The notes beneath the pieces are model-generated. The model worked only from the letters and a program-made list of their open reading frames with translations, searched no databases and had not been told where the DNA came from. A program made the translations under genes and the position numbers. From Betaproteobacteria bacterium (GTDB lineage Bacteria; Pseudomonadota; Gammaproteobacteria; Burkholderiales; JAEUOS01): a stretch of 64,000 bases of DNA. The DNA is taken from the NCBI GenBank assembly GCA_028292405.1, contig JAQGMJ010000010.1, forward strand, positions 1 to 64,000, read 5' to 3'. Within the stretch, counting starts at the first letter, position 1. Every line of letters begins with the position of its first letter. Of this stretch, positions 17,082 through 28,528 are shown one piece after another.

Positions 17082-17654
17082 CTACGGCTTGGCGGCCGGC
17101 AACTGGCCGCTTTGGCGGCGCTGCTGCTTTTCCTGCGTCCAGGCAGCAATCTCTTCGTGAACGAGTTGCTTTTTTTCCGCCATGTATTGCGGCGGGTCGA
17201 GGCGGATGGTCAGCTCCAGGCGAATGCCGTTGGGGTCGAAAAAGTAGATCGAGTTGATGAAGTGGTGGTCGGTGATGCCCAGCACTTCCGCCCCCGCCGC
17301 CTCCAGCCTGGCCTTGGCCGCTTCAAGGTCGGCGCGCGCCGGCACTTCGAAGGCGATGTGGTTGACCCACGCCGGGGTGTTGGGCGAAGGCGCGGCGGCC
17401 TGGTCGTCGCCGAGGTCGAAAAAGGCGATATAGGAGCCGTCGCCCAGCTGAAAGAAGATGTGCACGTAGGGGCAGAACTCGCCGGTGGAGGGCACGTGGT
17501 CGAGGCGGATCAGGTGCACCAGCGGCAGGCCCAGCAGGTCCTCGTAAAAGGCGCGCGTCTCTTCGGCGTCGCGGCAGCGCCAGGCAAAGTGGTGCAGGCC
17601 CTTGACGGGGATGGAGCCGGCCAGAAGGCGGGCGGATTGCAGGATGGCAGCCAT
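17082..17654 (-). CDS. VOC (glyoxalase/dioxygenase) superfamily protein
   Basis: A 190-residue protein with two beta-alpha-beta-beta-beta units. The first starts at GLHHFAWRCRDAEET near residue 19 and supplies a metal-binding His. Later metal-site candidates are HIAFEV and the Glu in the GIRLELTIR strand. This is the layout of extradiol dioxygenase or glyoxalase-type VOC enzymes. A CGGAGA ribosome site sets the start; longer in-frame starts extend into the divergent EamA gene region. A basic, Gln-rich tail ends the protein. The substrate is unknown. Confidence 0.75.
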   Translation of the reverse strand: MAAILQSARLLAGSIPVKGLHHFAWRCRDAEETRAFYEDLLGLPLVHLIRLDHVPSTGEFCPYVHIFFQLGDGSYIAFFDLGDDQAAAPSPNTPAWVNHIAFEVPARADLEAAKARLEAAGAEVLGITDHHFINSIYFFDPNGIRLELTIRLDPPQYMAEKKQLVHEEIAAWTQEKQQRRQSGQLPAAKP

Positions 17655-17799
17655 GAATGTCTCCGGAAGCAGGAGCGGCAGCGCGCAGCGCGGGACGCTC
17701 CTGGTTTGCGTTATTGTATGCGCCCGCGCGGCGTAAAATCGGGCCCGGCCATGCAACGCACCCAGCGAGACATCCTGCGCCCGCAGCGCCGCCGCTTCC

Positions 17800-18702
17800 A
17801 TGCAAAACAATACCTCCTCCCCGGCCACGGCCGCCCCCGCCGCTCCGGCTCTGCCCAGCAGCTTCCTCGCATGGTATTTCGTCATCGTCTGGGGCTCCGC
17901 CTATCTCGCCACCAAGGCCGGCCTGCAATACGCTGCACCCTTCACCTTCCTGACCCTGCGTTTCACCTTCGGCCTGGCCTGCGTTTCGCTCTGGGCGCTG
18001 GCCACGCGCCCGCCGCTGCCGCGCAGCTGGCGCGAATTCGGCCACATCGCGGTCGCGGGCCTGCTGATGCACGCGGTCAACCTGGGCGGCAGCCACTATG
18101 CCCAATACTTGCATATGTCGGCCGGCGTGGCCGCGCTGATCCTCTCCCTGCAACCCTTGTTCACCGCGCTGATCATGTGGCGCTTTTCGCACGAGGCGAT
18201 GCGCCGGCACCAGTGGCTGGGCGTGCTGCTCGGGCTGGTCGGCGTGACCCTGGTGGTGTGGCACAAGATCGACGTGCACGCGATCAGCGCGGCAGCGCTT
18301 GGGGCGGTATGTATCTCGCTGGCGGCAATTACGGTGGCCACGCTGTACCAGCGTCGCTTCTGCCCGCACGCCGACTTGCGCAGCGCGGCGCTGATCCAGT
18401 TTTCCGTTTGCGTGCTCACGCTGGCGCCGCTGGCCTGGCTGGTCGAAGGCTTCCGGATCAACTGGACCTGGCAGATGGCCGGGTCCATCGTCTTCCTGGT
18501 GATCGGCGGCTCGATTTTCGCCGTCAACGCCTTGCACACCCTGATGCGCCGCGGCGCGGCCACTCGCGTAACGAGTCTGCTCTACCTCACGCCGATCATC
18601 GCGGTGGTGCTGGAACTGCTGCTGTTCGGCGTGGTGCCGGACCCGCTGATGATCGTGGGAATGGTGATTGCGTGCTGCGGGGTGGCGCTGGTGAACCGGT
18701 AG
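17800..18702 (+). CDS. EamA/DMT superfamily transporter
   Basis: A 300-residue inner-membrane protein with ten predicted helices in two EamA repeats, the first opening with WYFVIVWGSAYLATKAGL and the second near residue 160. The family exports amino acids, amines or other small metabolites; the specificity cannot be read from sequence. It is divergent from the VOC gene and converges on the low-GC GIY-YIG gene, whose stop lies only 16 bp away. Confidence 0.85.
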   Translation: MQNNTSSPATAAPAAPALPSSFLAWYFVIVWGSAYLATKAGLQYAAPFTFLTLRFTFGLACVSLWALATRPPLPRSWREFGHIAVAGLLMHAVNLGGSHYAQYLHMSAGVAALILSLQPLFTALIMWRFSHEAMRRHQWLGVLLGLVGVTLVVWHKIDVHAISAAALGAVCISLAAITVATLYQRRFCPHADLRSAALIQFSVCVLTLAPLAWLVEGFRINWTWQMAGSIVFLVIGGSIFAVNALHTLMRRGAATRVTSLLYLTPIIAVVLELLLFGVVPDPLMIVGMVIACCGVALVNR

Positions 18703-18717
18703 GCATAGGTGACGGGA

Positions 18718-19506
18718 CTATGCCACCTCAAGACGGATGGTTTGAGGTGTCAGGATCGCCAATATGATTTTCTGGTCAACGCGGGCTGCTTCCTCAAACC
18801 AGCGTTTCAAGCCAGCTCCTCCCATGATTCTCGGTGTTCCATTTGCGTTCGCGCGACGATTGATCGAACCGAGAATTGGACGATCGCTCTGGCCGAAAAA
18901 TATTTCGATCTTTTCGCCGTCAGCACCGAAATTTCTCTCGACATCTACGCTGACATTGAAAAATCCTGTCTTCGCATAAGTCGGTCTCAAAAAGAACGCT
19001 GAATTGACCGCCGCTCGGTGCAGAGAGTCGGCAGAATTGTTCTTGAGTTCGTCTTCCGATCCGGCTACGGCTGAACTCAGCGCCGGCGCGACTGGTAGCT
19101 GCTCGGTCGGAGTCTCTCGTTTGCCACCATTCCACTCGGGGTCAATTACCCGAATAATGTCGTCTTCGAGAGCGGCCGCAAGATTCAAATGAAATTTTCC
19201 GTAGTGGAGGAACCCCATATCCGGTAGTGCATAAATCTCGACTGCGGCGCCCGCAGAAAGAAGCGACTTGATGTTCGCGTTATTTTTTATGTTTGTTACT
19301 TGAGTAGACCCTGGCACGCGATAGCCTGCCATGCGGATCGCCAACGTTCGAATTGTTTTTCCTACGTATTTAACTTGACCATCTGTTACGAACGCATAGA
19401 GAATATTTTTCTGCGCACCGTAGAGTTGAAGCTCTAGTTTCAGCTCGCCCTCTTCCAAAAGCCAGAGGCCAGCTCGCTCAAAACCGATTTCGAGAAGGCG
19501 GTCCAT
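18718..19506 (-). CDS. GIY-YIG nuclease family protein with extra C-terminal domain, low GC
   Basis: A 262-residue protein. Residues 34-130 match a GIY-YIG nuclease with a variant signature: LYAF at 36-39 and KYVGKT at 46-51, then Arg58, Glu114 (AALEDDII) and Asn126 (EWNGG) at the expected catalytic positions. A linker leads to a C-terminal domain of about 95 residues (NFGADGEKIEIFFG, RIMGGAGLKRWFEEA) that may be a DNA-recognition barrel; that is a guess. Base composition is far less GC-rich than both neighbours and rare codons are frequent, indicating transfer. It starts 6 nt after the deacetylase stop without a clear ribosome site. A role in defence or as an orphan restriction-like nuclease is possible. 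Confidence 0.7.
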   Translation of the reverse strand: MDRLLEIGFERAGLWLLEEGELKLELQLYGAQKNILYAFVTDGQVKYVGKTIRTLAIRMAGYRVPGSTQVTNIKNNANIKSLLSAGAAVEIYALPDMGFLHYGKFHLNLAAALEDDIIRVIDPEWNGGKRETPTEQLPVAPALSSAVAGSEDELKNNSADSLHRAAVNSAFFLRPTYAKTGFFNVSVDVERNFGADGEKIEIFFGQSDRPILGSINRRANANGTPRIMGGAGLKRWFEEAARVDQKIILAILTPQTIRLEVA

Positions 19507-19512
19507 AACTAC

Positions 19513-20424
19513 TCAGAGCGCCGACACATGATCGTAAATCGCGCCGGGCGTGGTCCACCAGGCGCGGCCGTCGTCGCAGATGTGCTTGAGCGCGCGGCGC
19601 AATTGCCGCAGGCGGTGCGGCTGGCCGACGAGATACGGATGCAGGGCAATGCCCATTACCAGGGGCTGTTTTTTGCTCTGCTCCATCATCTCGTCGTAGC
19701 AGTCGATGATCATGCCGGCGAATTCCTCGGCGCCGCACTGGCGGCCGATGACGGCAGGAATGTCGTTGATTTCCTGCGGGTAGGGGATGGTCCAGAGCTC
19801 GCCGGCGCGGGTGGCCATCTTGCCGGGCATGTCGTCGTGGCACCAGTTGAGGTTGTAGGTATAGCCGGCTTCCTTCAGCAAGTCGGGCGTCACCGCCGTC
19901 TCGGCGATCCAGGGCGAGAGCCAGCCGCGCGGCGCCACGCCCTCTTCCTTTTTGACGCGTTCGGTGCAGGAAGCGATCAGTGCGGCTTCGTCGGCCTCCT
20001 TCATGTCGCTTTGGCGCTCGGCATTGGTGTGGCCGTGGCCAATGATTTCGGCGCCCCAGGCGTACTGGCCCTTGCGGAAGGAGGCGACCACATCGGGGCA
20101 ATAATCGTAGAGAGCGGTGTTGATCAGCACGCCCACCGGCAGCTTGAGCTCGTCGAACAGGTCGCGGCAGCGCCAGACGCCGACACGGTTGCCGTAGTCG
20201 CGCCACGAATAATTGAGGATGTCCGGCTCGCCGGAAGGTGCGAGCTTGGCGCCGAGTCCCTTGCCGAATTCGAAGTGCTCGATATTGAAGCCGATGTAGA
20301 CCGCGAGGCGCTTGCCGTCCGGCCACGAGTAATCTTCACGACCATGAATTGGTGAATAACTGTAGCGGTTGTGGGTGACCAAGGAACGTTGCATGATGAT
20401 TTTGGTTTTCTCGTCGCTGTTCAT
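19513..20424 (-). CDS. Polysaccharide deacetylase family protein, PuuE/allantoinase-like
   Basis: A 303-residue NodB-fold hydrolase. The metal-site region shows FNIEHFEFG near residue 46, in the position where classical deacetylases have their first Asp, and IIGHGHTNAE near 128 with two histidines. The first motif and overall length resemble the PuuE/allantoinase-like branch acting on small amides rather than true chitin deacetylases. The start could also be the ATG at 20394; neither has a strong ribosome site. The next gene upstream, a flavin reductase, is on the same strand 83 bp away. Confidence 0.8.
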   Translation of the reverse strand: MNSDEKTKIIMQRSLVTHNRYSYSPIHGREDYSWPDGKRLAVYIGFNIEHFEFGKGLGAKLAPSGEPDILNYSWRDYGNRVGVWRCRDLFDELKLPVGVLINTALYDYCPDVVASFRKGQYAWGAEIIGHGHTNAERQSDMKEADEAALIASCTERVKKEEGVAPRGWLSPWIAETAVTPDLLKEAGYTYNLNWCHDDMPGKMATRAGELWTIPYPQEINDIPAVIGRQCGAEEFAGMIIDCYDEMMEQSKKQPLVMGIALHPYLVGQPHRLRQLRRALKHICDDGRAWWTTPGAIYDHVSAL

Positions 20425-20475
20425 CCGAAAAAATCGACTGGCTTCGCCAGCGATTTCTTTCGCAAATCAAACCCA

Positions 20476-20501
20476 CGAAAAAGTAGGGTTGTACTTTTTC
20501 G
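20476..20501 (-). terminator. Hairpin between flavin reductase and deacetylase genes
   Basis: CGAAAAAGTA and TACTTTTTCG form a perfect 10-bp stem with a 6-nt loop 6 nt downstream of the flavin reductase stop. The stem itself carries the T-run, and only short Ts follow, so termination would be partial. Confidence 0.35.
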
Positions 20502-20507
20502 CGATCT

Positions 20508-21146
20508 TTAGATCTCGTCGATCGCGGTTGACCCGTGCCCCTCGGCCTGGCCGTCGTTGAGGGCGTAGCGATCGCGGGTGTTGATGTAAAAGCTGGCGCC
20601 GAAACGCGCCACCGGAAAATAGTTTTGCAAATGCACGCGATGCTTCTCAAGGTCGATCAGGTCGTCGCGCGCGTGCAGCCAGAGAATCTTGCCGATGAAT
20701 ATGTGGCGGCTCTCGGTCTCCAGCTTTTCCCACAGCTTGCACTCGAAGGCGACCGGCGCCTCGACGATGTAAGGCGGCTTGATCGCCAGCGAGGGTGCGG
20801 TGGTGAAGCCGACCATCTCGACCTCGCTCACCTCCGGCGGCACGCTTTCGCCGCAGCGGTGCATCTGGCGCGCGATCGCCTCGTCGGCCAGGTGCACGCA
20901 GAATTCGCCGCTGGCGAGGATGTTGGTGGCGGTGTCCTTGAGCGCGCCTTCCTTGTGCTTGTTGAGGCTGATCATCACGATGGGCGGGTCTTCGCCCAGC
21001 ATGTTGAACATGGAAAACGGCGCGGCATTGACCACGCCGTTGGGCGAGAGGGTGGTAACCAGGGCGATCGGCCGGGGAACGATCAGGCTCGCCATCAGCT
21101 TGTAGCGCTGATATTCGGTCAGGGTGCTGAAATCGAGATCCATCAT
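20508..21146 (-). CDS. Flavin reductase-like / FMN-binding split-barrel protein
   Basis: A 212-residue protein of the flavin-reductase-like split-barrel family. The N-terminal RPIALVTTLSPNGVVNAAPFS and GEDPPIVMISLNKHKEG segments are the standard FMN-binding strands. Such proteins reduce flavin for partner monooxygenases or act as oxidoreductases. No monooxygenase partner is adjacent. The start is taken at the first Met of the MMDLDFS pair; a longer in-frame start lacks a ribosome site and adds residues outside the family. Confidence 0.82.
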   Translation of the reverse strand: MMDLDFSTLTEYQRYKLMASLIVPRPIALVTTLSPNGVVNAAPFSMFNMLGEDPPIVMISLNKHKEGALKDTATNILASGEFCVHLADEAIARQMHRCGESVPPEVSEVEMVGFTTAPSLAIKPPYIVEAPVAFECKLWEKLETESRHIFIGKILWLHARDDLIDLEKHRVHLQNYFPVARFGASFYINTRDRYALNDGQAEGHGSTAIDEI

Positions 21147-21279
21147 GGTGTTGTGTATTCTAAGGCCGGATTGCGCCAAGCCCGTGCATACTTTTAGCGG
21201 TTTGGCCGGATTGGCGCACCGGTGAAGTGCGAATCCTGGTTGGGGGGTTTCCGCTGCCTGAGGCGGGTGGGTTTGCGCC

Positions 21280-24200
21280 TTACAACGGGCGCAAAAACAT
21301 CGCGCCGAATTCAGCCGCCGGCATCGGCCGGCCGAACAGGTAGCCCTGGCATTCGCCGCAGTTCATTGCCTTGAGGGCGTCGGCCTGGGCCTGGGTTTCC
21401 ACGCCCTCGGCCACTACCTTGATGCCGAATTGCGCGGCCATCGCGGTGATTGCCGCGATGATGGTGCCGTCTTCCACATTCGCCGGGAGTTCACGGACGA
21501 AGGACTGGTCGATCTTCAGCACGTCGATGTCCATCTGCCGCAGGTAGCTGAGCGAAGAGTAGCCGGTGCCGAAATCGTCCAGCGCGATGCGCACGCCCAG
21601 CTCTTTCAGCCGGCGCGCGACTTCCATGTGGGCGGCGCTGTTGCTCATCATGCCGGTCTCGGTGATCTCGATTTCCAGCAGCGCGGGCGGCAGTTGCGCC
21701 TCGGCCAGCACCGCGGCCACCGCGTCGGGCAGGCCGGCGTCGAACTGCTGCACCGAGAGGTTGACCGCCACCGGCACCGGCGCCAGGCCGGCATCGAGCC
21801 ATTCGCGCATCTGCAGGCAGGCGCGGCGCAGCACCCAGGCGCCGATCGGCACGATCAGCTGGCTTTCCTCGGCCACGCCGATGAACTGCGCCGGCAGGAC
21901 CATGTCGCGGCGCGGATGGCGCCAGCGCAGCAGGGCTTCGCAGCCGGTGACCCGGCTGCTGCGCAGGTCGACCTTGGGCTGGTAGTGCAGCTCGAATTCG
22001 CCGCGCTGCAGCGCCGCGCGCAGCTCGTTTTCCAGGTCCAGGCGCTCGGTCAGCCGGGTGTTCATCTCGGCCGAATAAAAGCGGTGGCCGTTGCGGCCGG
22101 CGCCTTTCACGCCGTACATCGCCAGGTCGGCGTTGCGCATCAGTTCGGCGGCATTGCGGGCGTCCTGCGGGAAGACACTGATGCCGATGCTGCAGGACAC
22201 AGCGAGCGCCCGCCCCTCGATGCGCAGCGGCAGGGCCACCACCTCGACCAGCTTGCGCGCCACCGCCTCGGCGGCGCCCTGCTCTTCGAGTCCATCGATC
22301 AGCACCAGGAATTCGTCGCCGCCCTGGCGCGCCAGGGTGTCGGCGGCGCGGATGGCGCCGCGCAGGCGCTCGGCGACTTCGATCAGCAGGCGGTCGCCGA
22401 CGTGGTGGCCGAGCGAATCGTTGATGTCCTTGAAGCGGTCGAGGTCGATGAACAGCAAGGCCAGGTGGGTGTTCTCGCGGTCGGCCTTGGCCATCGCCTG
22501 GCGCAGGCGGTCGGAAAACAGCAGGCGGTTGGGCAGGCCGGTCAGGTGGTCGCGGGTGGCCAGGTATTCGATGTGGCGCTCGGCGCGCACCCGCTCGGTG
22601 ATGTCTTCCAGGCAGGCGACAAGGTGGGGCTCGCCGTCGAATTCGATCGGCTCCAGCGACACCAGCACTTCGATGATCTCCCCCGACTTGCGGCGCATCC
22701 GCGCCGGCGCCTGGCGCAGCGAGCCCTGCTCGCGGATCACCTGCTGCATGCGCGCGCGCTCGCCTTCCTCGGCCCACATGCCGAGCTCGTCCATGCTGCG
22801 GCCGATGGCTTCTTCGCGGCTGTAGCCGAACACCTTGAGCCAGGCGTCGTTGACGTCCACCCGCACGCCGTCGCGGCGCCTGGAAATGGCGATCGGGCTG
22901 GGGCTGGCGCGAAACACCATGGCGAAGCGCTCTTCGGACAGCGTGCGCAGGTGTTCGGCGCGCTTTTTCTCTGTGAAGTCGACGGTAACGCTGATGACGC
23001 AGGCGACGCCATCGAGTTCCAGGGTGTCGGCCGACATCATTACGTCGAGCAGTTCGCCGGAGCTGCGGCGCATGCGCAGTTCGACGTTGCGCACCGCGCT
23101 GCTGTCTTGCAGCGTGCGCAGGACAGCAACGCGGCCGCCGTGGTCGGCCCACAGGTGCAGTTCCTGCGCCGTGCGGCCCACCGCCTGCTCCGGACTGAAG
23201 CCGAACAGGCGGCACCAGGCGTCGTTGACTTCGATGTAGCGGCCGTCGGCCAGAGTGGTGATGGCGATCGGGTCGATGCTGGCGCGGAAGACCTTGGAGA
23301 AACGCTCCTCCGACTGCTGCTTGAGGCGCGACATGCGCTTGAATTCGCTGACGTCCACCGCGGTGCCGTGCAGCACCCGCTCGCCGTCGAGTTCGAGGAC
23401 GGTGGCGGAAAAAATGATGTCGATGACGCTGCCGTCCTTGCGGCGGGTCTGCGTCTCGATGCTGGCCACCGCGTTGCCGGCGGCGAATTGCGCGCGCAGG
23501 CGGTCGCGGGTGCGCGGGTCGACCCAGATGCCGAGCTCGGTCGAACTGCGGCCGATCACCTCTTCGCGCTTGTAGCCCAGCCTGGAGAGGCCCGCATGGT
23601 TCATGTCCAGGTAGGTGCCGTCGGACAGGCGGGTGATCGTGATGCTCTGCGGGCTGGCCTCGATCATCCGCGAGAAGCGCTCTTCGGAGGCGCGCAGCAG
23701 GCGCTCGGCGCGCTTGCGGTCGGTGATGTCCACCGAGACGGCCAGCAGCACCTCCTGGCCGTCGAGCTCGCTGCGCGTCATGGTGCACAGCGCCTCGATC
23801 ACGTGGCCGGCCTTGTGGCGAAAACGCGTCTCGATCGCCCGCGCCTCGCCGGGAGCCAGGCTGCCGATGATCTCGTCGCGGTCCTGCAGGTCGACCCACA
23901 GGCCGATCTCGTCGACAGTCTTGCCGACGATCTCGGCGCGGGCATAGCCGTAGATCCGCTCGCAGGCCGGGTTGACCTCGAGAAACACGCCGCCACGCAG
24001 GCTGGCGATGGTGACGCATTGCGGCACGGCGTCGAAGATCTTGCCGAAGCGCTCTTCCGAGACGCGCAGCGCCCGCTGCGCGCGCGTCAGCTCGGTGACG
24101 TCGTTGAAGGCTGCGAACATGCAGCGCCGGCCCTCGAAATCGACCAGGTCGCAGGTGTACTGGATGTCAGCGACTTCGCCCGACTTCTTGCGGCACTGCG

Positions 24201-24471
24201 CGGCGGCATTGCGCAGCCCTTCGCCGCGCTCCAGGCGGGCGCGCATGCGCAGGCCTTCGCTGCGCGAAACCCAGATCGACAGCTCATCGCGCGATTTGCC
24301 GATCGCCTCTTCGCGGGTGTAGCCGAAAAAATCCAGCCAGGCCTGGTTGATCTCGATGTAGCGGCCGGTCTGCAGTTCCGACAGCGAAATCGGCTGCGGA
24401 CTCAGGTAGAGCAGCGCCGGAAAGCGTGCTCCCGGCAGCAGCACCGGCAGGTCGTCGGTGTGTTCAGCCAC
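21280..24471 (-). CDS. Diguanylate cyclase/phosphodiesterase with five tandem PAS domains
   Basis: A 1063-residue signalling protein for cyclic di-GMP. Five PAS units lie at about residues 20-135, 142-258, 265-380, 388-505 and 512-630. Units 2-5 begin with a SEERF-type linker, and all five keep an EL(G/S)(I/M)W-like segment, showing internal duplication. The GGDEF motif is intact near 717, preceded by DHLTGLPNRLLF. The EAL domain has CEALLRW near 843 and DDFGTGYSSLSYL near 960, so both activities look possible. No transmembrane segment is visible; the protein appears cytoplasmic. The start is GTG, since the upstream ATG is out of frame. It lies 83 bp after a ModA-like gene on the same strand. 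Confidence 0.92.
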   Translation of the reverse strand: MAEHTDDLPVLLPGARFPALLYLSPQPISLSELQTGRYIEINQAWLDFFGYTREEAIGKSRDELSIWVSRSEGLRMRARLERGEGLRNAAAQCRKKSGEVADIQYTCDLVDFEGRRCMFAAFNDVTELTRAQRALRVSEERFGKIFDAVPQCVTIASLRGGVFLEVNPACERIYGYARAEIVGKTVDEIGLWVDLQDRDEIIGSLAPGEARAIETRFRHKAGHVIEALCTMTRSELDGQEVLLAVSVDITDRKRAERLLRASEERFSRMIEASPQSITITRLSDGTYLDMNHAGLSRLGYKREEVIGRSSTELGIWVDPRTRDRLRAQFAAGNAVASIETQTRRKDGSVIDIIFSATVLELDGERVLHGTAVDVSEFKRMSRLKQQSEERFSKVFRASIDPIAITTLADGRYIEVNDAWCRLFGFSPEQAVGRTAQELHLWADHGGRVAVLRTLQDSSAVRNVELRMRRSSGELLDVMMSADTLELDGVACVISVTVDFTEKKRAEHLRTLSEERFAMVFRASPSPIAISRRRDGVRVDVNDAWLKVFGYSREEAIGRSMDELGMWAEEGERARMQQVIREQGSLRQAPARMRRKSGEIIEVLVSLEPIEFDGEPHLVACLEDITERVRAERHIEYLATRDHLTGLPNRLLFSDRLRQAMAKADRENTHLALLFIDLDRFKDINDSLGHHVGDRLLIEVAERLRGAIRAADTLARQGGDEFLVLIDGLEEQGAAEAVARKLVEVVALPLRIEGRALAVSCSIGISVFPQDARNAAELMRNADLAMYGVKGAGRNGHRFYSAEMNTRLTERLDLENELRAALQRGEFELHYQPKVDLRSSRVTGCEALLRWRHPRRDMVLPAQFIGVAEESQLIVPIGAWVLRRACLQMREWLDAGLAPVPVAVNLSVQQFDAGLPDAVAAVLAEAQLPPALLEIEITETGMMSNSAAHMEVARRLKELGVRIALDDFGTGYSSLSYLRQMDIDVLKIDQSFVRELPANVEDGTIIAAITAMAAQFGIKVVAEGVETQAQADALKAMNCGECQGYLFGRPMPAAEFGAMFLRPL

Positions 24472-24554
24472 GGCGCGGCCCCCGCGCGTGCCGCGCCGCC
24501 AGCCCTGCCTCGGGCCGCTCTTTCATTTCCCTCCCCCGAGCGGCCGGCACTGCG

Positions 24555-25316
24555 TCAATCCGCGGCCGCGAAACCCTTGGCGGCGTAGACCGGCTTGGCA
24601 GCAGGTCCCGACAAATAGGTGATCAACTCGCGCGCCACCGCCGGCGATGCGCTGCCCGGGGTGATGGCGGCGCTGTACACCGTCCACTTTTGCAGCGCCT
24701 CGGGCAGCGGGCCGACCAGCTTGACGCCCTTGACCGGCAGGATCTCGCTGATCTGGTGCAGGCCCAGCTCGACTTCGCCCTTGCCCACCGGCTCGACGAT
24801 GTAGCCGCCCTCGCCAAGGCGCGCCTTGGCGTTGACCTGGGCGGTGATGCCGAGCTTGTCGAACAGGGTAACCAGGTATTTGCCGCTGGTACCCTTGGCC
24901 GGGTCGATGTAGACGATGGATTTGGCGTTGAGCAAGGTCTGCCTGAAGGCTTCGGGGGTCGAGATGTCGGGCAGCGTGGCCGTCTTTTCATTGACAGCAA
25001 CGCCTATGCCAACTTTGGTCAGCGCCTTGGCGCTGCCCTCGACGATCACCTTGCGCTTCGCCAGGTCTTCGGCCACTTCGCTGGAGACGATCAGCACGTC
25101 GGCACGCTCGCCACGGCCGAGCTTTTCCTGGATCAGGCCCATGGTGCCGAAGCTGACGCTGACCTTGTGGCCGCTGGCTTTCTCGAAACTCTCCACCAGC
25201 GGCTGCACCGCCGACTTCGCCGCCCCGGCGGAAAACACCACCAGTTCGGCGGCACCGGCGCCGTGCGCGAACAGTAGAGCGGCCAGCGCCGCTGCTTTCA
25301 GATTGAGGTTACGCAT
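24555..25316 (-). CDS. ModA-like molybdate-type ABC substrate-binding protein
   Basis: A 253-residue periplasmic binding protein with a signal peptide (AAALAALLFAHGAGA, cleavage near residue 22). It has the ModA-type opening ELVVFSAGAAKSAVQPL and a GTMGLIQEKLGRGERADVLI segment. No modB or modC is adjacent, so it may use a distant permease, bind a different oxyanion or organic ligand, or act as a sensor. It starts 4 nt after the stop of a small exported protein and lies 83 bp upstream of the PAS-GGDEF-EAL gene, suggesting one transcript. Confidence 0.78.
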   Translation of the reverse strand: MRNLNLKAAALAALLFAHGAGAAELVVFSAGAAKSAVQPLVESFEKASGHKVSVSFGTMGLIQEKLGRGERADVLIVSSEVAEDLAKRKVIVEGSAKALTKVGIGVAVNEKTATLPDISTPEAFRQTLLNAKSIVYIDPAKGTSGKYLVTLFDKLGITAQVNAKARLGEGGYIVEPVGKGEVELGLHQISEILPVKGVKLVGPLPEALQKWTVYSAAITPGSASPAVARELITYLSGPAAKPVYAAKGFAAAD

Positions 25317-25320
25317 CGGC

Positions 25321-25644
25321 TCAACGCAGCTTCGGGTTGAGGGAGCCACGATTGAAATCCGGATCGCCGGGGTAGATCTTGGCGCCGAGGAGGCCTTGCG
25401 CGTTCTTCTCGCGGTCGGTCTTGGCCTGCACCACGGCTTCCTTTTTCTTTTCCTCGGCGACGCGCTCGGTGCGCTGCACCTCGGCCTTTTTCTGGTCCAC
25501 GTATTCCCAGTGACCATCGGGATACAGGCGAATCTTCTCGCCGTTCGGGGTGGTGGTTTCGATCGGCTCCTTGGCGGCCGGCTGCGCGGAGACCGCGCCG
25601 CCGGCGAGCACCAGGGCCAGGAAGGCGACGCTTGCGATTTTCAT
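25321..25644 (-). CDS. Small exported protein, DUF3157-like
   Basis: A 107-residue protein with a signal peptide (VAFLALVLAGGAVSAQ, cleavage near residue 20). A TPNGEKIRLYPDGHWEYVD stretch follows, of a kind seen in small DUF3157-type envelope proteins. The rest is a charged helix (QKKAEVQRTERVAEEKKKE) and a short basic tail. A GGAG site precedes the ATG. The stop is only 4 nt from the ModA-like start, so the two are probably co-translated. The function is unknown. Confidence 0.65.
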   Translation of the reverse strand: MKIASVAFLALVLAGGAVSAQPAAKEPIETTTPNGEKIRLYPDGHWEYVDQKKAEVQRTERVAEEKKKEAVVQAKTDREKNAQGLLGAKIYPGDPDFNRGSLNPKLR

Positions 25645-25728
25645 TGTTCCTGCTCCTCGTTTATACCGGCCTTGCCCGGCTTGATTTCATTGTAGACCGC
25701 GGGACGCGCCGGCGGGGGCGACGCCGGC

Positions 25729-28341
<2,613 letters not shown>

Positions 28342-28528
28342 CGGAGTCGGGGGCTTTGAATATGGAGTTCGTATCGCGTTCGCAACGCGTTCGGATTCGC
28401 GTAATTTTCAGCAAAATCAATCGTTTGGATTATAACATCGGGACCCTTGCGGCTACTTCGATAAAGCCTTTGCATACGCGCGCCGCTATCTTGGCTAGAA
28501 TCGCCGCAAATCTGCCGCGAAAGACCTC

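Noticed and set aside
21430..24588. A 1052-codon open frame antisense to the PAS-GGDEF-EAL gene
   Set aside because: It covers the same span as a gene with intact PAS, GGDEF and EAL motifs, and its translation is a low-complexity His/Gln/Ala mixture.
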